Assembly (NCBI GenBank): GCA_035550795.1
Contig: DASZOL010000052.1
Coordinates: 124,001 to 188,000, forward strand
DNA: 64,000 bases
Origin: DASRDR01 sp035550795
Lineage (GTDB): Bacteria; Methylomirabilota; Methylomirabilia; Rokubacteriales; DASRDR01
Direction: 5' to 3'
Part shown: positions 1 to 8,481 of the stretch, in pieces
Numbering within the stretch: position 1 is the first letter of the stretch
Layout of the letters: each line of letters opens with the position of its first letter
Translations under genes and position numbers: made by a program
Notes under the pieces: generated by a model
Databases searched by the model: none
Told to the model about the DNA's origin: nothing
Seen by the model: only the letters and a program-made list of their open reading frames with translations

Positions 1-378
1 CTTGACATCGAGATCACCGAGGTAGGGCACGGAGGCCGTCGGGTGTCGCTGCGCGGGCGTCTCGACACCGAGACCGCGCCGACGCTCGAGGATCGACTCC
101 GGCCTCTTCTGGAATCCCCCGGCGTGACCGCCGCCCTCTTCGACCTGTCCGGTCTCGAGTACATCGGCAGCGCGGGGATCCGCGTCCTGGCCAAGACCCG
201 GCGGGCGCTCGAGGCTCGCGGAGGCGGCATGGCGGTGGCCCACCTGCAGCCGTCGGTGCGCCAGGTGTTCGACATCGTGAAGGCCCTGCCGTCCACGGAC
301 GTCTTCGCAACGGACGCCGAGCTCGACGCTTTCCTCGAGGCGATGCAGCGTCGCCCGCCCACCGGCGGAGGGGCCTGA
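1..378 (+). CDS. STAS-domain anti-sigma factor antagonist, 5' partial
   Basis: The reading frame is open from the first base of the window, so the start codon lies outside. 125 residues are visible. The sequence begins LDIEITEVGHGG and continues with the STAS fold pattern: SLRGRLDTETAPTLE, then a hydrophobic strand, then DLSGLEYIGSAGIRVL, where the Ser of IGSAG is the position phosphorylated in SpoIIAA/RsbV-type antagonists. Such proteins release a sigma factor or other effector by binding a kinase-type anti-sigma factor when unphosphorylated. A GTG inside the frame (position 43) could be called as the start, but it would remove the first beta strand. The partner kinase is not in the window. 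Confidence 0.85.
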   Translation, partial: LDIEITEVGHGGRRVSLRGRLDTETAPTLEDRLRPLLESPGVTAALFDLSGLEYIGSAGIRVLAKTRRALEARGGGMAVAHLQPSVRQVFDIVKALPSTDVFATDAELDAFLEAMQRRPPTGGGA

Positions 379-468
379 AGGGCGGCCCGGCCGCCGGGCG
401 CAGCCCGTGTACACTGACCCCGACTCGCCGGGGCCGCAGGACGAGCGCCCGCCAGGTCGTACGGCCCG

Positions 469-885
469 GTGACCCGGGACGACCGCCCCGCCGGACGCCA
501 CGCGGTGCCACCCAGGCGGGAGGCCGTGGTCCTCAGTGGCTGTGTGAGCCCGGGCCCGGGCCGTGGCGATGGCCGTGGTGGCCCCAGCCCCGCGCCACCG
601 CGGGGGCTCCGGTGGATCGTCTCGGCGGGCTCGACTTGGCTCTACTCCGAGCCCGGGCCGTCGGGCTGGCTGGCCGTCACGTGCGACTCACCCCGGATGG
701 CGGCCTGGCTGTGCGCGACGATCATCCTGGAGAACGTCGAAGCACGCTGCGACGAGGAGCGGCTCCTGGTCCCGGCCGCTTCCAGCTTCGCGCTGGCGGA
801 CCAGGTCAAGAGCGTGATCACCGTGGTGGGGAAGACACATCACTACTGGAGTGCCCACATCGCCGGCACCGCCAGGGAAGACTGA
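469..885 (+). CDS. hypothetical protein
   Basis: Up to 138 residues, family not recognised. The N-terminal 45 residues are low-complexity Gly/Pro/Arg and may be untranslated. The C-terminal 90 residues look like a real small alpha/beta domain: RWIVSAGSTWLYSEPG, an Ala/Trp/Cys-containing helix (AAWLCATIILENVEARC) and VKSVITVVGKTHHYWSAH. Possible starts are GTG 469 or GTG 544; neither has a strong ribosome binding site. There is no signal peptide or membrane segment. It stands alone between the STAS gene and the convergent acyl-CoA synthetase. The C-terminal part is credible as coding; the start is uncertain. Confidence 0.5.
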   Translation: MTRDDRPAGRHAVPPRREAVVLSGCVSPGPGRGDGRGGPSPAPPRGLRWIVSAGSTWLYSEPGPSGWLAVTCDSPRMAAWLCATIILENVEARCDEERLLVPAASSFALADQVKSVITVVGKTHHYWSAHIAGTARED

Positions 886-911
886 GCGTCGGGAGCGCCG
901 GCGCGAGGCAC

Positions 912-2459
912 TCAGTTCACGCGCCGCTCGTGACCCTTCCAGTAGGGCTCGCGCAGCTTGAACTTCTGGAGCTTTCCGGTGGCGGTGCGGGCAAGCTCGC
1001 TCCGGATCTCGACGGAGGTCGGGCACTTGAAATGCGCCATTCGCCCCCGGCAGAAGTCCATGAGCTCCTGCTCGGTCGCCGCCGTGCCCGGCTTGAGCAC
1101 GACCAGCGCCTTGATCGTCTCGCCCCACTTCTCGTCAGGGACGCCAATCACCGCGGCTTCGGCCACGCCGGGGTGCTGGAAGAGGCAGTCCTCGACTTCG
1201 ATGGACGAGACGTTCTCGCCGCCGGTGATGATGACGTCCTTCTTCCGGTCGCTGATCACGAGGCACGGCCCGTCCATGTGGCCACCGTCGCCGGTGTGGA
1301 ACCAGCCATCCACGATGGCCTTCGCGGTCTCCGCCGGCTGCTGCCAGTAGCCCTCGAAGACGTGGTTCGAGCGCGCGAGCACCTCGCCCTGCTCGTCCAC
1401 CCGGATCTGCACCCCGAGCGCGGGGACGCCGGTCCGCGCCAGCAGGCGCGCCTTCTCCTCGTCCGCCAGCCCGTCCAGCTCCGGCCCCGCGCGGTTGAAG
1501 GTGAGGAGCGGCGACGTCTCGGTAAGCCCGTAGATCTGGATGAACTCCCAGCCGAGCTCCTCCTGCATGCGCGCGATCACCTTCGAAGGCGGCGGCGCGC
1601 CCGCCACCACCATGCGCACGGTGCCGCGCCCCGGAACGGCGCGACCCGCGGCCCGCCGCTTCTCGGCCGCGCCGAGGATGGCTGCCACGACCGCGGGCGC
1701 GCCACACATGAGACTCACGCCCTCGGACTCGACCCGCTTCAGGATCTCCTCGCCGTCGACCTTCCGCAGGACGATGTGACGGCCCGCCATGCCGGTCACC
1801 GCGTAGCCCATGCCCCAGCCGTTGCAGTGGAACATGGGAAGCGTGTGGAGGTAGACCTCACGCTCGGAGACACCCGTGTGCCAGCCGAAGATCGCGGCGT
1901 TGAGCCACATGCACCGGTGGGTCACCTGCACGCCCTTCGGCCGCGCGGTGGTGCCGGAGGTGTAGTTGATGCTGGCGGTCTCGTTCTCGTCGATCTCGCG
2001 CCGGCGCGGCTCCGCCCCAGGCGGCGCCTCGGCGAAGAGCTCGGCGTCGTGGACACCGTCCATCACGATCCGGCGCCTCGCCTTCACGGAGGCCAGCGCC
2101 TGGTCGAGCTCTGGATCGACGAGGAGCACCGAGGCTCCGGAGTGGTCGACGATGTAGCGGATCTCGTCGGCGGTCAGGCGGAAGTTGGCGGGCACGACGA
2201 TGCGATTGAAGCCACTCACGCCGAAGAACGCCACGAGGATCCGGGCCGCATTGGGGCTGACAATGGCGACCCGCTCCCCGTCTCCCACGCCCAGCCGATC
2301 GAGCGCGATCGCCATGCCGCGGGCGCGCGCCTCGAGCTGCGAGTAGGTCAACGTGCCCAGGGACCCGAGCACGCCCGGCTCGTCCACGACCGCCACGCGG
2401 CCGCCATGAACATTGGCCGCGCGCTCGAGATAGTCCCAGACGTTCAGCGGCACGCGCAT
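912..2459 (-). CDS. AMP-forming acyl-CoA synthetase (fatty-acid-CoA ligase type)
   Basis: 515 residues, full length for the ANL superfamily. It activates a carboxylic acid to an acyl-adenylate and transfers it to CoA. Core motifs in order: phosphate-binding YTSGTTARPKGV, QIYGLTETSP, WFHTGDGGHMD with the ribose-binding Asp, the hinge DRKKDVIITGGENVSS, and the catalytic lysine in TATGKLQKFKLRE near the C terminus. The ATG at 2459 is preceded by GGAGGG eight bases upstream, which rejects a longer open frame. The sequence is closest in feel to medium-chain or methylmercaptopropionate-type CoA ligases (AlkK/DmdB-like), but the substrate cannot be read from the sequence. It is monocistronic, downstream of the hydantoinase operon on the same strand. 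Confidence 0.92.
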   Translation of the reverse strand: MRVPLNVWDYLERAANVHGGRVAVVDEPGVLGSLGTLTYSQLEARARGMAIALDRLGVGDGERVAIVSPNAARILVAFFGVSGFNRIVVPANFRLTADEIRYIVDHSGASVLLVDPELDQALASVKARRRIVMDGVHDAELFAEAPPGAEPRRREIDENETASINYTSGTTARPKGVQVTHRCMWLNAAIFGWHTGVSEREVYLHTLPMFHCNGWGMGYAVTGMAGRHIVLRKVDGEEILKRVESEGVSLMCGAPAVVAAILGAAEKRRAAGRAVPGRGTVRMVVAGAPPPSKVIARMQEELGWEFIQIYGLTETSPLLTFNRAGPELDGLADEEKARLLARTGVPALGVQIRVDEQGEVLARSNHVFEGYWQQPAETAKAIVDGWFHTGDGGHMDGPCLVISDRKKDVIITGGENVSSIEVEDCLFQHPGVAEAAVIGVPDEKWGETIKALVVLKPGTAATEQELMDFCRGRMAHFKCPTSVEIRSELARTATGKLQKFKLREPYWKGHERRVN

Positions 2460-2695
2460 TGACAGCCCTCCATTCCCGGAACCGCGAGTTCGCCGACTTG
2501 AGCGGGAGGGTCCCCTACGTCGCCCGCCGGCGAGAAGGGCGAGGCTGCCACGGCCTGGAGACGCCGCAAGGCAGCTCTGCAACCGGACCTCCAGCTCGAG
2601 ACACGAAAACCATGCCCGATGGCCATGCGAGCGTCAAGCGCTTCCCAGCTGCCCCCTGCGCGAGGGCTGCGTGCACCGGCGTCCGGCTGGAGGGA

Positions 2696-2732
2696 CCCCG
2701 CCGGCCGCCTGCCCGGGGCCGGCGCGGCGGGG
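2696..2732 (-). terminator. GC-rich inverted repeat after the hydantoinase gene
   Basis: The 8-base arms ccccgccg (2696-2703) and cggcgggg (2725-2732) are perfectly complementary. They sit about 20 bases beyond the hydantoinase stop codon on the minus strand and upstream of the acyl-CoA synthetase gene. There is no T-run, so it may be a weak terminator or an RNA 3' end stabiliser. Confidence 0.35.
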
Positions 2733-2748
2733 ACGCCGGCTCGCCGAC

Positions 2749-4302
2749 TCAGCCCGCGGCAAGCACGCGCGCCGCGTCGCCGACCACCCGCACGCGAACC
2801 CGCAGGGAGTTGCCGGGCAGGTACGCAATGGGCAGGTCCTCCACCTCCACCGTGTCCAGGGTTGCGGGGTCGGCTCCGGCCTGGACGGCCCGTTCCTCGG
2901 CCAGCCGGCGCCCCTCGGCGATCGCCCCGTCGCGCGTGAGATCCTGGAAGACCTGATCCACCTCCCCGCTGACCTGGGCGATCGCGGCTCCCACGGCGTT
3001 GGCCACGGCCTGGTGAGGCACGTGCACCACCTTAGAGATGCCTGACATCCGGCTCGGCAGGAGGAAGCAGGCCCCACCGACGGCGACGAGGGGCACCTCC
3101 GCCGGGTCGGCCTTCAGCCGGTCCACGCCATCCTCCAGCATTGCGTGCATGCCGCGGAGGGCGGCGGCGACGAACGCAGCCGGAAGCGACGCGACCCGGC
3201 TCCGGTCTCCCAGGTCGACGAGTCCGGCCGCCACGGCGACGTCCGTACAGGTGAGGTCGGGACCTCCGAAGACCCTCGCCCGCTCCAGGAGCCGGTACCC
3301 GACGCTCCGGGGTCCGATCCGGGACGGGTCTCCCGGGTCGACCAGGGTCCCACCGCCGAGGCCGAACGACAGGAGGTCGGGCATGCGGAACAGCGTCCGC
3401 ACGCCCCCGACGTGCACGACGTTGTTGGCCTCGCGGGGAAAGCCGTGCCGCAGGCTGCCGATGTCCGACGTCGTGCCGCCCACATCGACGACGATCGCGT
3501 CCCTGAGGCCCGAGAGAAACGCCGCACCCCGCATGCTGTTGGTCGGGCCCGACGCGAAGCTGTACACGGGGACGGCCTCCGCGACGTCCGCCCGCGCCAC
3601 GGTCCCGTCGTTCTGCGTGAGGTAGAGCGGGCTCTGGATGCCACTGGCCTCGAGGGCCTGGGCGAAGGCGCGGGTGGTCCGGCGGGCCAGGTCGATCAGC
3701 GACGCGTTGAGCAGCGCCACGTTCTCCCGGGCCAGCAGGCCGATGCGCCCGATGCGGTGCGACGGGGTGACCGCGACGTCCGGACACTCCTCGGCCAGGA
3801 TCCGCACCGCCTCGTCCTCGCAAGTGGGATTCAGGGGAGAGAACGCCGCCGTGACGGCCACCGCGCGCAGACCGGCGGCACGGATCTCCCGGGCGACCCC
3901 TCGCATCCCGGCCCGATCGAAGGGAGCGATCGGGCGGCCGTCGACCTCGTGGCCCCCGCGCAGCATGAAGGTGCGGCCCCGGACGATCTGGGCCAGATCC
4001 GGCGGCCAGTCGACGAACGGCTCCAGCGTGGCGGCGGCCGGGAGCGCGATGCGCACGGCGGCCACCGGAGCCAGGCCCTGGCGCTGGACCACCGCGTTGG
4101 TGAAGTGCGTGGTCCCGATCATGACCGCGTCGATCCCCCGGGGCCCGACGCGCGACTCGGCCAGGAGCGCGGCGAGAGCCCGCACGATGCCGGAGGTCAC
4201 GTCGGCGGTGGTGGGCGTCTTGACCGCGTGCAGCACCCGCTGGCGGTCCAGGAGCACCGCGTCGGTGTTGGTCCCGCCCACGTCGACGCCGATCCGCTTC
4301 AT
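2749..4302 (-). CDS. hydantoinase/oxoprolinase A-type protein
   Basis: 517 residues. It starts MKRIGVDVGGTNTDAVLLD, the ATP-binding phosphate-1 motif of the hydantoinase A / acetone carboxylase beta / 5-oxoprolinase N-terminal family. A second nucleotide motif is seen in AIVVDVGGTTSDIGSL, and the adenosine-type glycine stretch in SFGLGGGTLVD. The family hydrolyses cyclic amides such as hydantoins or 5-oxoproline with ATP, usually together with a B subunit. No B subunit is encoded here. The ATG overlaps the stop of the upstream DUF917 gene (ATGA), so the two are translationally coupled; this HyuA-DUF917 pairing recurs in bacterial operons. It is the last gene of the Lrp-transporter-peptidase operon. 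Substrate unknown. Confidence 0.85.
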   Translation of the reverse strand: MKRIGVDVGGTNTDAVLLDRQRVLHAVKTPTTADVTSGIVRALAALLAESRVGPRGIDAVMIGTTHFTNAVVQRQGLAPVAAVRIALPAAATLEPFVDWPPDLAQIVRGRTFMLRGGHEVDGRPIAPFDRAGMRGVAREIRAAGLRAVAVTAAFSPLNPTCEDEAVRILAEECPDVAVTPSHRIGRIGLLARENVALLNASLIDLARRTTRAFAQALEASGIQSPLYLTQNDGTVARADVAEAVPVYSFASGPTNSMRGAAFLSGLRDAIVVDVGGTTSDIGSLRHGFPREANNVVHVGGVRTLFRMPDLLSFGLGGGTLVDPGDPSRIGPRSVGYRLLERARVFGGPDLTCTDVAVAAGLVDLGDRSRVASLPAAFVAAALRGMHAMLEDGVDRLKADPAEVPLVAVGGACFLLPSRMSGISKVVHVPHQAVANAVGAAIAQVSGEVDQVFQDLTRDGAIAEGRRLAEERAVQAGADPATLDTVEVEDLPIAYLPGNSLRVRVRVVGDAARVLAAG

Positions 4303-5393
4303 CGCTCCGCCCGCTCGAAGATCGATCGAAAGTCCAGGTCGTACCCGAAGGCTCGGGGCCCCACGTGCCGCAGGCCCTTTGCCGACACCAGGAGCGGCGG
4401 GGCGGGAAGTGCCACCACCGTGACCCGCTGTCCGTACCGGAGCGTCTCGGTGCCGATCGCCTCTCCGGACTCGGTGTCGAGCACGCAGATGAGGTCGGGC
4501 ACGGTGACCCGCACGGCCCCGTCCTGCCGCCCGACCGTGAACTCGTTCTGGAAGTCGAGCGTGAGGGCGGACTCGCGCCACGCCTCCGTGCCCTCGATCG
4601 TCGCGCTGCCCCGGAGGTAGCCTTCGGTGGTCCGCCGGTACACGTCGCGGACCTTGCCCCGGAAGATCAGGAGGCCATGCTCCGCCTCGATCAGGACCGC
4701 GATCGGGTCGGCATGTCGCGCGCGGGCGTCCTGGACCAGCCGCCCGATCCGCATCGCCTTCGAGGCGGTGTGGAGGATCGTGCAGGTCTTGATCTCGCGT
4801 CCGGTCCGGGGCGCCTTGCAGGTGGCGGCGACCGAGCCGAGGACGGTGCAGGCCTTGCGCGTCAGCCGCTCCATCCACGACCAGTCCTCGGCCTCCGTGA
4901 AGATGAGCGAGTTCCGGCGGACGTCCACCATCGTCCAGGGATAGCTGGGGAGGTCGCAAATCGCGAACGTCGTCATGTCCGCCTGGGGGAAGGCACGGCC
5001 CATGGCGTCGGCATCCACCACCGGCAGGCCGAGGAGCGCGGCGGCCAGGAACGGCTGGAAGGCGTTGTTGCCGCCAATCTCCCAGATGGCGATGGCCTCG
5101 AAACGTCGGCCGAGATGACGCTCCATCATCCGGATGGTCTCGGCCATCACCCCGGCGTCCGTCATCCGCTCCTGGATCACCAGAGGGGCGCCCATCTGAC
5201 CGACGACCGCGACCAGCTGGTCGTCGCCGAGATCGAGGGGGTCCATCAAAGAGACGCGGTGGCCCTCCCGGTGGAGCTTCTGTATCTCCAGGAGGCTGTG
5301 GTACGGATCGCCCCCGCCCCCGGTCCCGAGGATCCAGGCACCGAGGGCGAGGGCGTCGAAGTCCGCCTCCGCCATCGGGCGGAGCGTGGGCAC
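4299..5393 (-). CDS. DUF917 family protein
   Basis: About 364 residues. The N terminus reads ALALGAWILGTGGGGDP, the hallmark glycine-rich segment of DUF917, followed by VVGQMGAPLVIQER, AIWEIGGNNAF and PVVDADAMGRAFPQ, all typical of the family. The GTG at 5393, two bases after the stop of the aminopeptidase gene, gives the usual family N terminus; ATG 5375 is an alternative. The biochemical function is not established; the proteins are found beside hydantoinase A-like subunits, as here, where the stop overlaps the ATG of the next gene. A role in the same ring-opening or amide-hydrolysis step is an inference. Confidence 0.83.
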   Translation of the reverse strand: MPTLRPMAEADFDALALGAWILGTGGGGDPYHSLLEIQKLHREGHRVSLMDPLDLGDDQLVAVVGQMGAPLVIQERMTDAGVMAETIRMMERHLGRRFEAIAIWEIGGNNAFQPFLAAALLGLPVVDADAMGRAFPQADMTTFAICDLPSYPWTMVDVRRNSLIFTEAEDWSWMERLTRKACTVLGSVAATCKAPRTGREIKTCTILHTASKAMRIGRLVQDARARHADPIAVLIEAEHGLLIFRGKVRDVYRRTTEGYLRGSATIEGTEAWRESALTLDFQNEFTVGRQDGAVRVTVPDLICVLDTESGEAIGTETLRYGQRVTVVALPAPPLLVSAKGLRHVGPRAFGYDLDFRSIFERAER

Positions 5394-5395
5394 GG

Positions 5396-6460
5396 CTAGT
5401 AACCCGGCATCGCCATGACCCGGCACAGCGCGGCCAGGTCCGGGTGAACGTACCGGCCGTCCTGCTCGACGGGCTGTCCGTTCAGGATGAACGTGGGCCG
5501 CGTGATGATCCCGTCCTGGTGTCCGGCGGCCTTGATGCCCTTTCCGCCGTGGTTGGGGCCCTGGGAGCCGATCCCGATCGTCACGCAGCCGAACAGGCGC
5601 TCATCCTCGAGGATCCGCCCGGTGAGGCGCCGGACGCCCGGGTTCATGCCAAGGGAGAAATGCGAGAGACAGAACATGTTGGGGTCGTTCAGGGATCGAA
5701 GATAGCCCTCCATGAGTTGGGCCTGCCGGCCGCCCTCGACCTTCCGGATGATGCCGTCCTTCACGGTCAAGCGCACGAGCTCGCTCAGGAGGCCGATCTC
5801 GTCGGGCGGCCAGATGGTGCCGTCGAACACGATGGTCCCGTTCAGGGACTCCTCGATCGGCATGAAGGTGACCTGGCCGGCCAGGGTCACCGTCTCCCCC
5901 TTCTTGTCGGCGACCTTGCCCTGGTGCTTCACGCGCCGGCCCTTCATGCTGCCGCTAATGTCCGTGCCGGCCTCGCTCCGCATCGTGATGGTGTCGGTAT
6001 TGGAGAAGACGCTGGTGAGCTTCTCGCCGAGGGCCAGCATCTTCGGGATGTCGACGTTCCCGATCGAACGGAGGAGCATGTCGACGTCCATGCCGGTCAG
6101 GACGTTGAAGCGGCAACCGGCGTTGATCGCCGCCGTATGGGCGGCCGTGTAAATCGTGTAGGCGACGCTGAACTCGATCCAGACGTCCGCGCTCTTGACC
6201 GCGGCGGCCACCGGGGCGGGCGGCTCCAGGCCGGGACGCGGCTGGGTCTCGTACCGGACAACGATCGGATGAGCGCCGGCGGCGAAGGCCGCGTCGGCGG
6301 TGGCCTGGACGACCCGCATGTCGCAGGCGGTGTCGGCCGTGATCACGACGTTCTCCCCCGGCTTCACGAGCATGATCTGCTCGATCAGCTTGCGGGCGGC
6401 GCCGGCGACCTCGAAGGACCGGTATTGTGTGGTGGGCTCGGTGCCCAGGGCCAACTCCAT
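5396..6460 (-). CDS. M29-like aminopeptidase / NicX-like metalloenzyme
   Basis: 354 residues. The C-terminal half holds the putative metal site: SHFSLGMNP, LEDER and AAGHQDGII supply His, Glu/Asp and His-Asp ligands. This pattern is shared by leucyl aminopeptidase-like (M29/AmpS) proteins and the ring-cleaving 2,5-dihydroxypyridine dioxygenase NicX. In the peptidase branch it would release N-terminal amino acids in the cytoplasm. The operon contains a peptide-type importer and an M20 peptidase, which favours peptide or amide degradation, but the dioxygenase branch cannot be excluded without alignment. It lies 11 bases after the M20 gene and 2 bases before the DUF917 gene. Confidence 0.8.
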   Translation of the reverse strand: MELALGTEPTTQYRSFEVAGAARKLIEQIMLVKPGENVVITADTACDMRVVQATADAAFAAGAHPIVVRYETQPRPGLEPPAPVAAAVKSADVWIEFSVAYTIYTAAHTAAINAGCRFNVLTGMDVDMLLRSIGNVDIPKMLALGEKLTSVFSNTDTITMRSEAGTDISGSMKGRRVKHQGKVADKKGETVTLAGQVTFMPIEESLNGTIVFDGTIWPPDEIGLLSELVRLTVKDGIIRKVEGGRQAQLMEGYLRSLNDPNMFCLSHFSLGMNPGVRRLTGRILEDERLFGCVTIGIGSQGPNHGGKGIKAAGHQDGIITRPTFILNGQPVEQDGRYVHPDLAALCRVMAMPGY

Positions 6461-6471
6461 GGGGCATCTCC

Positions 6472-7590
6472 TCAGGCGGCCTCGGCGGCCGTGGTGATGA
6501 GTTCGATCAAGTACTCGGTGGAGTGAACAACGTCCTCGACCGCGATGTGCTCGTCGAGGCTGTGCGGCTTCTCCATCCCGACGCCCAGGGCGACGCTGGG
6601 CAGGCCGCGCTCGTTGAAGGTGTTGGCGTCGCTGCCGCCGCCCATCGCGGCGAGCCGGGAGGCCAGGCCAAGCTGCCGCGCGGCACGCAGGGCCAAAGCG
6701 ACGCCAGGGTGGCTCTCGTCCAAGTCGTAGCCCTGATACTCGCGGACCATCTGGAGCTCGACGCGGGTCCCGGTGTCGCGGGCGGCCTCCTCGATCGCGG
6801 CGCGAATGCGCACGATGAGGCGGTCCAGCTTCTGGGGGACCAGGCTCCGGGCCTCGCCCTCCATCTCGGCGAGGTCCGGCACGGCGTTCCGCGCGGTGCC
6901 GCCGCGCAGCAGTCCCACGTTGGCCGTGGTGTCACCGTCCAGGCGGCCGAGTGGCAGGCGCCGGATCGCCTCAGCCGCGCCCACGAGCGCTGACACTCCC
7001 TTCTCGGGCTCGAGACCTGCGTGGGCGGCCAGGCCGCGGAACGTGGCACGGAACGACTCGTAGGAGGGCGACTGGGCGAGCACCGTGCCGGGCGGCCCGA
7101 CCCCGTCCAGGACGACCGCCAGCCGGGCGCGGAGACCGCCGAGGTCGAGCGTCTTGGCGCCCGCATGCCCACGCTCTTCGCCGTAGGTGAGCAGGAGCTC
7201 CAGGCGGCCGTGGGCCAGGCGCCGCTCGAGGACGATGCGGATGGCCTCGGTGATGATCGCGAGTCCCGCCTTGCAGTCGGCTCCCAGGACCGTGGTGCCG
7301 TCGCTCCGGACGATGCCGTTCTCGACGCGGGGCTTGATCCCGCGGCCGGGCTCGACGGTATCGAGGTGGGCGCTGAGGGCGAGCGGCATGCCGCGGGTGC
7401 CGGCCAGGACGGCCACGAGATTGCCGGTCCCGCCCGGCCCCGAGCGGTCGTTCCGGACCTCCAGGCCCAGACTCCGAAGGTCGCCCGCGAGCCGGTCGGC
7501 GACCGCGTGCTCGTGAAAGGACGGCGAGTCGATCCGGACGAGGTCGAGGAAGTGAGTGATCAGCCGGTCACGGTTCACGGATGCGGCCAT
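6472..7590 (-). CDS. M20 family metallopeptidase (PepT-like)
   Basis: 372 residues. The di-zinc site motifs are present: LSAHLDTVEPG (His-x-Asp), VLGADCKAG (bridging Asp), TYGEERGHAG (catalytic and ligand Glu), VLDG and the terminal PHSLDEHIA (His). The central dimerisation domain carries GLAAHAGLEP. The order and spacing resemble tripeptide aminopeptidase PepT and related M20B enzymes. The ATG at 7590 has AAAGGG seven bases upstream and is preferred to an in-frame GTG two codons earlier. It sits 12 bases downstream of the permease gene, so it is probably co-transcribed and acts on the imported peptide or N-acyl amino acid. Confidence 0.88.
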   Translation of the reverse strand: MAASVNRDRLITHFLDLVRIDSPSFHEHAVADRLAGDLRSLGLEVRNDRSGPGGTGNLVAVLAGTRGMPLALSAHLDTVEPGRGIKPRVENGIVRSDGTTVLGADCKAGLAIITEAIRIVLERRLAHGRLELLLTYGEERGHAGAKTLDLGGLRARLAVVLDGVGPPGTVLAQSPSYESFRATFRGLAAHAGLEPEKGVSALVGAAEAIRRLPLGRLDGDTTANVGLLRGGTARNAVPDLAEMEGEARSLVPQKLDRLIVRIRAAIEEAARDTGTRVELQMVREYQGYDLDESHPGVALALRAARQLGLASRLAAMGGGSDANTFNERGLPSVALGVGMEKPHSLDEHIAVEDVVHSTEYLIELITTAAEAA

Positions 7591-7602
7591 GGGCACGCCC
7601 TT

Positions 7603-8481
7603 TCAGACGCGAAGCCGTGGATCGACGGCGTCGCGAACGGCATCGCCGAAGAGTCCGAAGGCGAGCACGGTGATGAAGATGAACAGACCGGGGAAGGTCG
7701 CGTACCACCACTGGTCGATCAGGAAGAGTCGCCCGGCCGCCACCATGGCGCCCCACTCCGGGGTCGGGGCCTGGGCCCCGAGCCCGATGAAGCTGAGCCC
7801 CGCGGTGACGAGAATGGCGAAGCCGTAGTCGATGGTGGCCTTCACGATCAGCGGGCCGACGCAGTTCGGCAGCACGTGCCGGAACATGACGCGCCCCCGG
7901 GCGGCGCCGGCCGCCCGGGCGGCTTCCACGTACGCGACGTGCTTGGCCGACAGGACGATGCCGCGGACGAGGCGCGCGTATCCCGGCCACCAGACGACGC
8001 CGACGGCGATCATGGCGTTGGCCAGTCCCGGCCCGAGCGCCGCCACGACAGCCATGCCCAGCACCAGCGTCGGGAAGGCCAGGAACATGTCACCGAGACG
8101 CATCACGATCTCGTCGAGCATGCCCTCGACGTAGCCACACACGGTGCCGACGGTCACCCCGATGGAGCCGGCGATCAGCACGACGACGACGCCGGCGGTC
8201 AGCGAGACGCGGGTGCCGTGGATGATCCGGCTCAGGACGTCCCGGCCCAGATCGTCAGTGCCGAAGAGGTGGCCGGGGCCCGGGGGCACGAACTTGGTTC
8301 GGAGGTCGATCCGGAGGGGGTCGTGCGGCGCGATGAAGTCGGCGAACACGGCCAGCACGACGAAGCCCGCGAGCAGGACGGTCCCCGCCAGACCCGTGGG
8401 GTTCCGGACGAGCTGACTCCAGGCCCGGCGGGTCCCGCTCACGGGCCGGGCTAGGGCGGCGGAGGCGGCCAGACTGGTCAA
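7603..8481 (-). CDS. ABC transporter permease, DppC/OppC type
   Basis: About 292 residues. The short N-terminal cytoplasmic segment TRRAWSQLVRNPTGLAG is followed by a first membrane helix, FADFIAPHDP, LFGTDDLGRDVLSRII and the EAA loop EAARAAGAARGRVMFRHVLPN, all typical of the second permease of peptide/nickel importers. The upstream dppB-type gene ends in TGA; a TTG overlaps it (TTGA, start at 8481) and suggests coupling. GTG at 8442 is an alternative start giving 279 residues. It pairs with the upstream permease, but no DppD/DppF ATPase genes follow; the next gene is a peptidase. Confidence 0.88.
   Translation of the reverse strand: MTSLAASAALARPVSGTRRAWSQLVRNPTGLAGTVLLAGFVVLAVFADFIAPHDPLRIDLRTKFVPPGPGHLFGTDDLGRDVLSRIIHGTRVSLTAGVVVVLIAGSIGVTVGTVCGYVEGMLDEIVMRLGDMFLAFPTLVLGMAVVAALGPGLANAMIAVGVVWWPGYARLVRGIVLSAKHVAYVEAARAAGAARGRVMFRHVLPNCVGPLIVKATIDYGFAILVTAGLSFIGLGAQAPTPEWGAMVAAGRLFLIDQWWYATFPGLFIFITVLAFGLFGDAVRDAVDPRLRV

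Noticed and set aside
612..2462. A 616-codon open frame on the plus strand opposite the acyl-CoA synthetase
   Set aside because: It is the antisense of a clear ligase gene. The translation is His/Arg/Leu-rich with no domain; such shadows arise from the extreme GC content.
5396..6460. Calling the M29-like protein a 2,5-dihydroxypyridine dioxygenase outright
   Set aside because: The metal ligands are shared by both branches, and the neighbours are peptidases, not other nicotinate-pathway genes.
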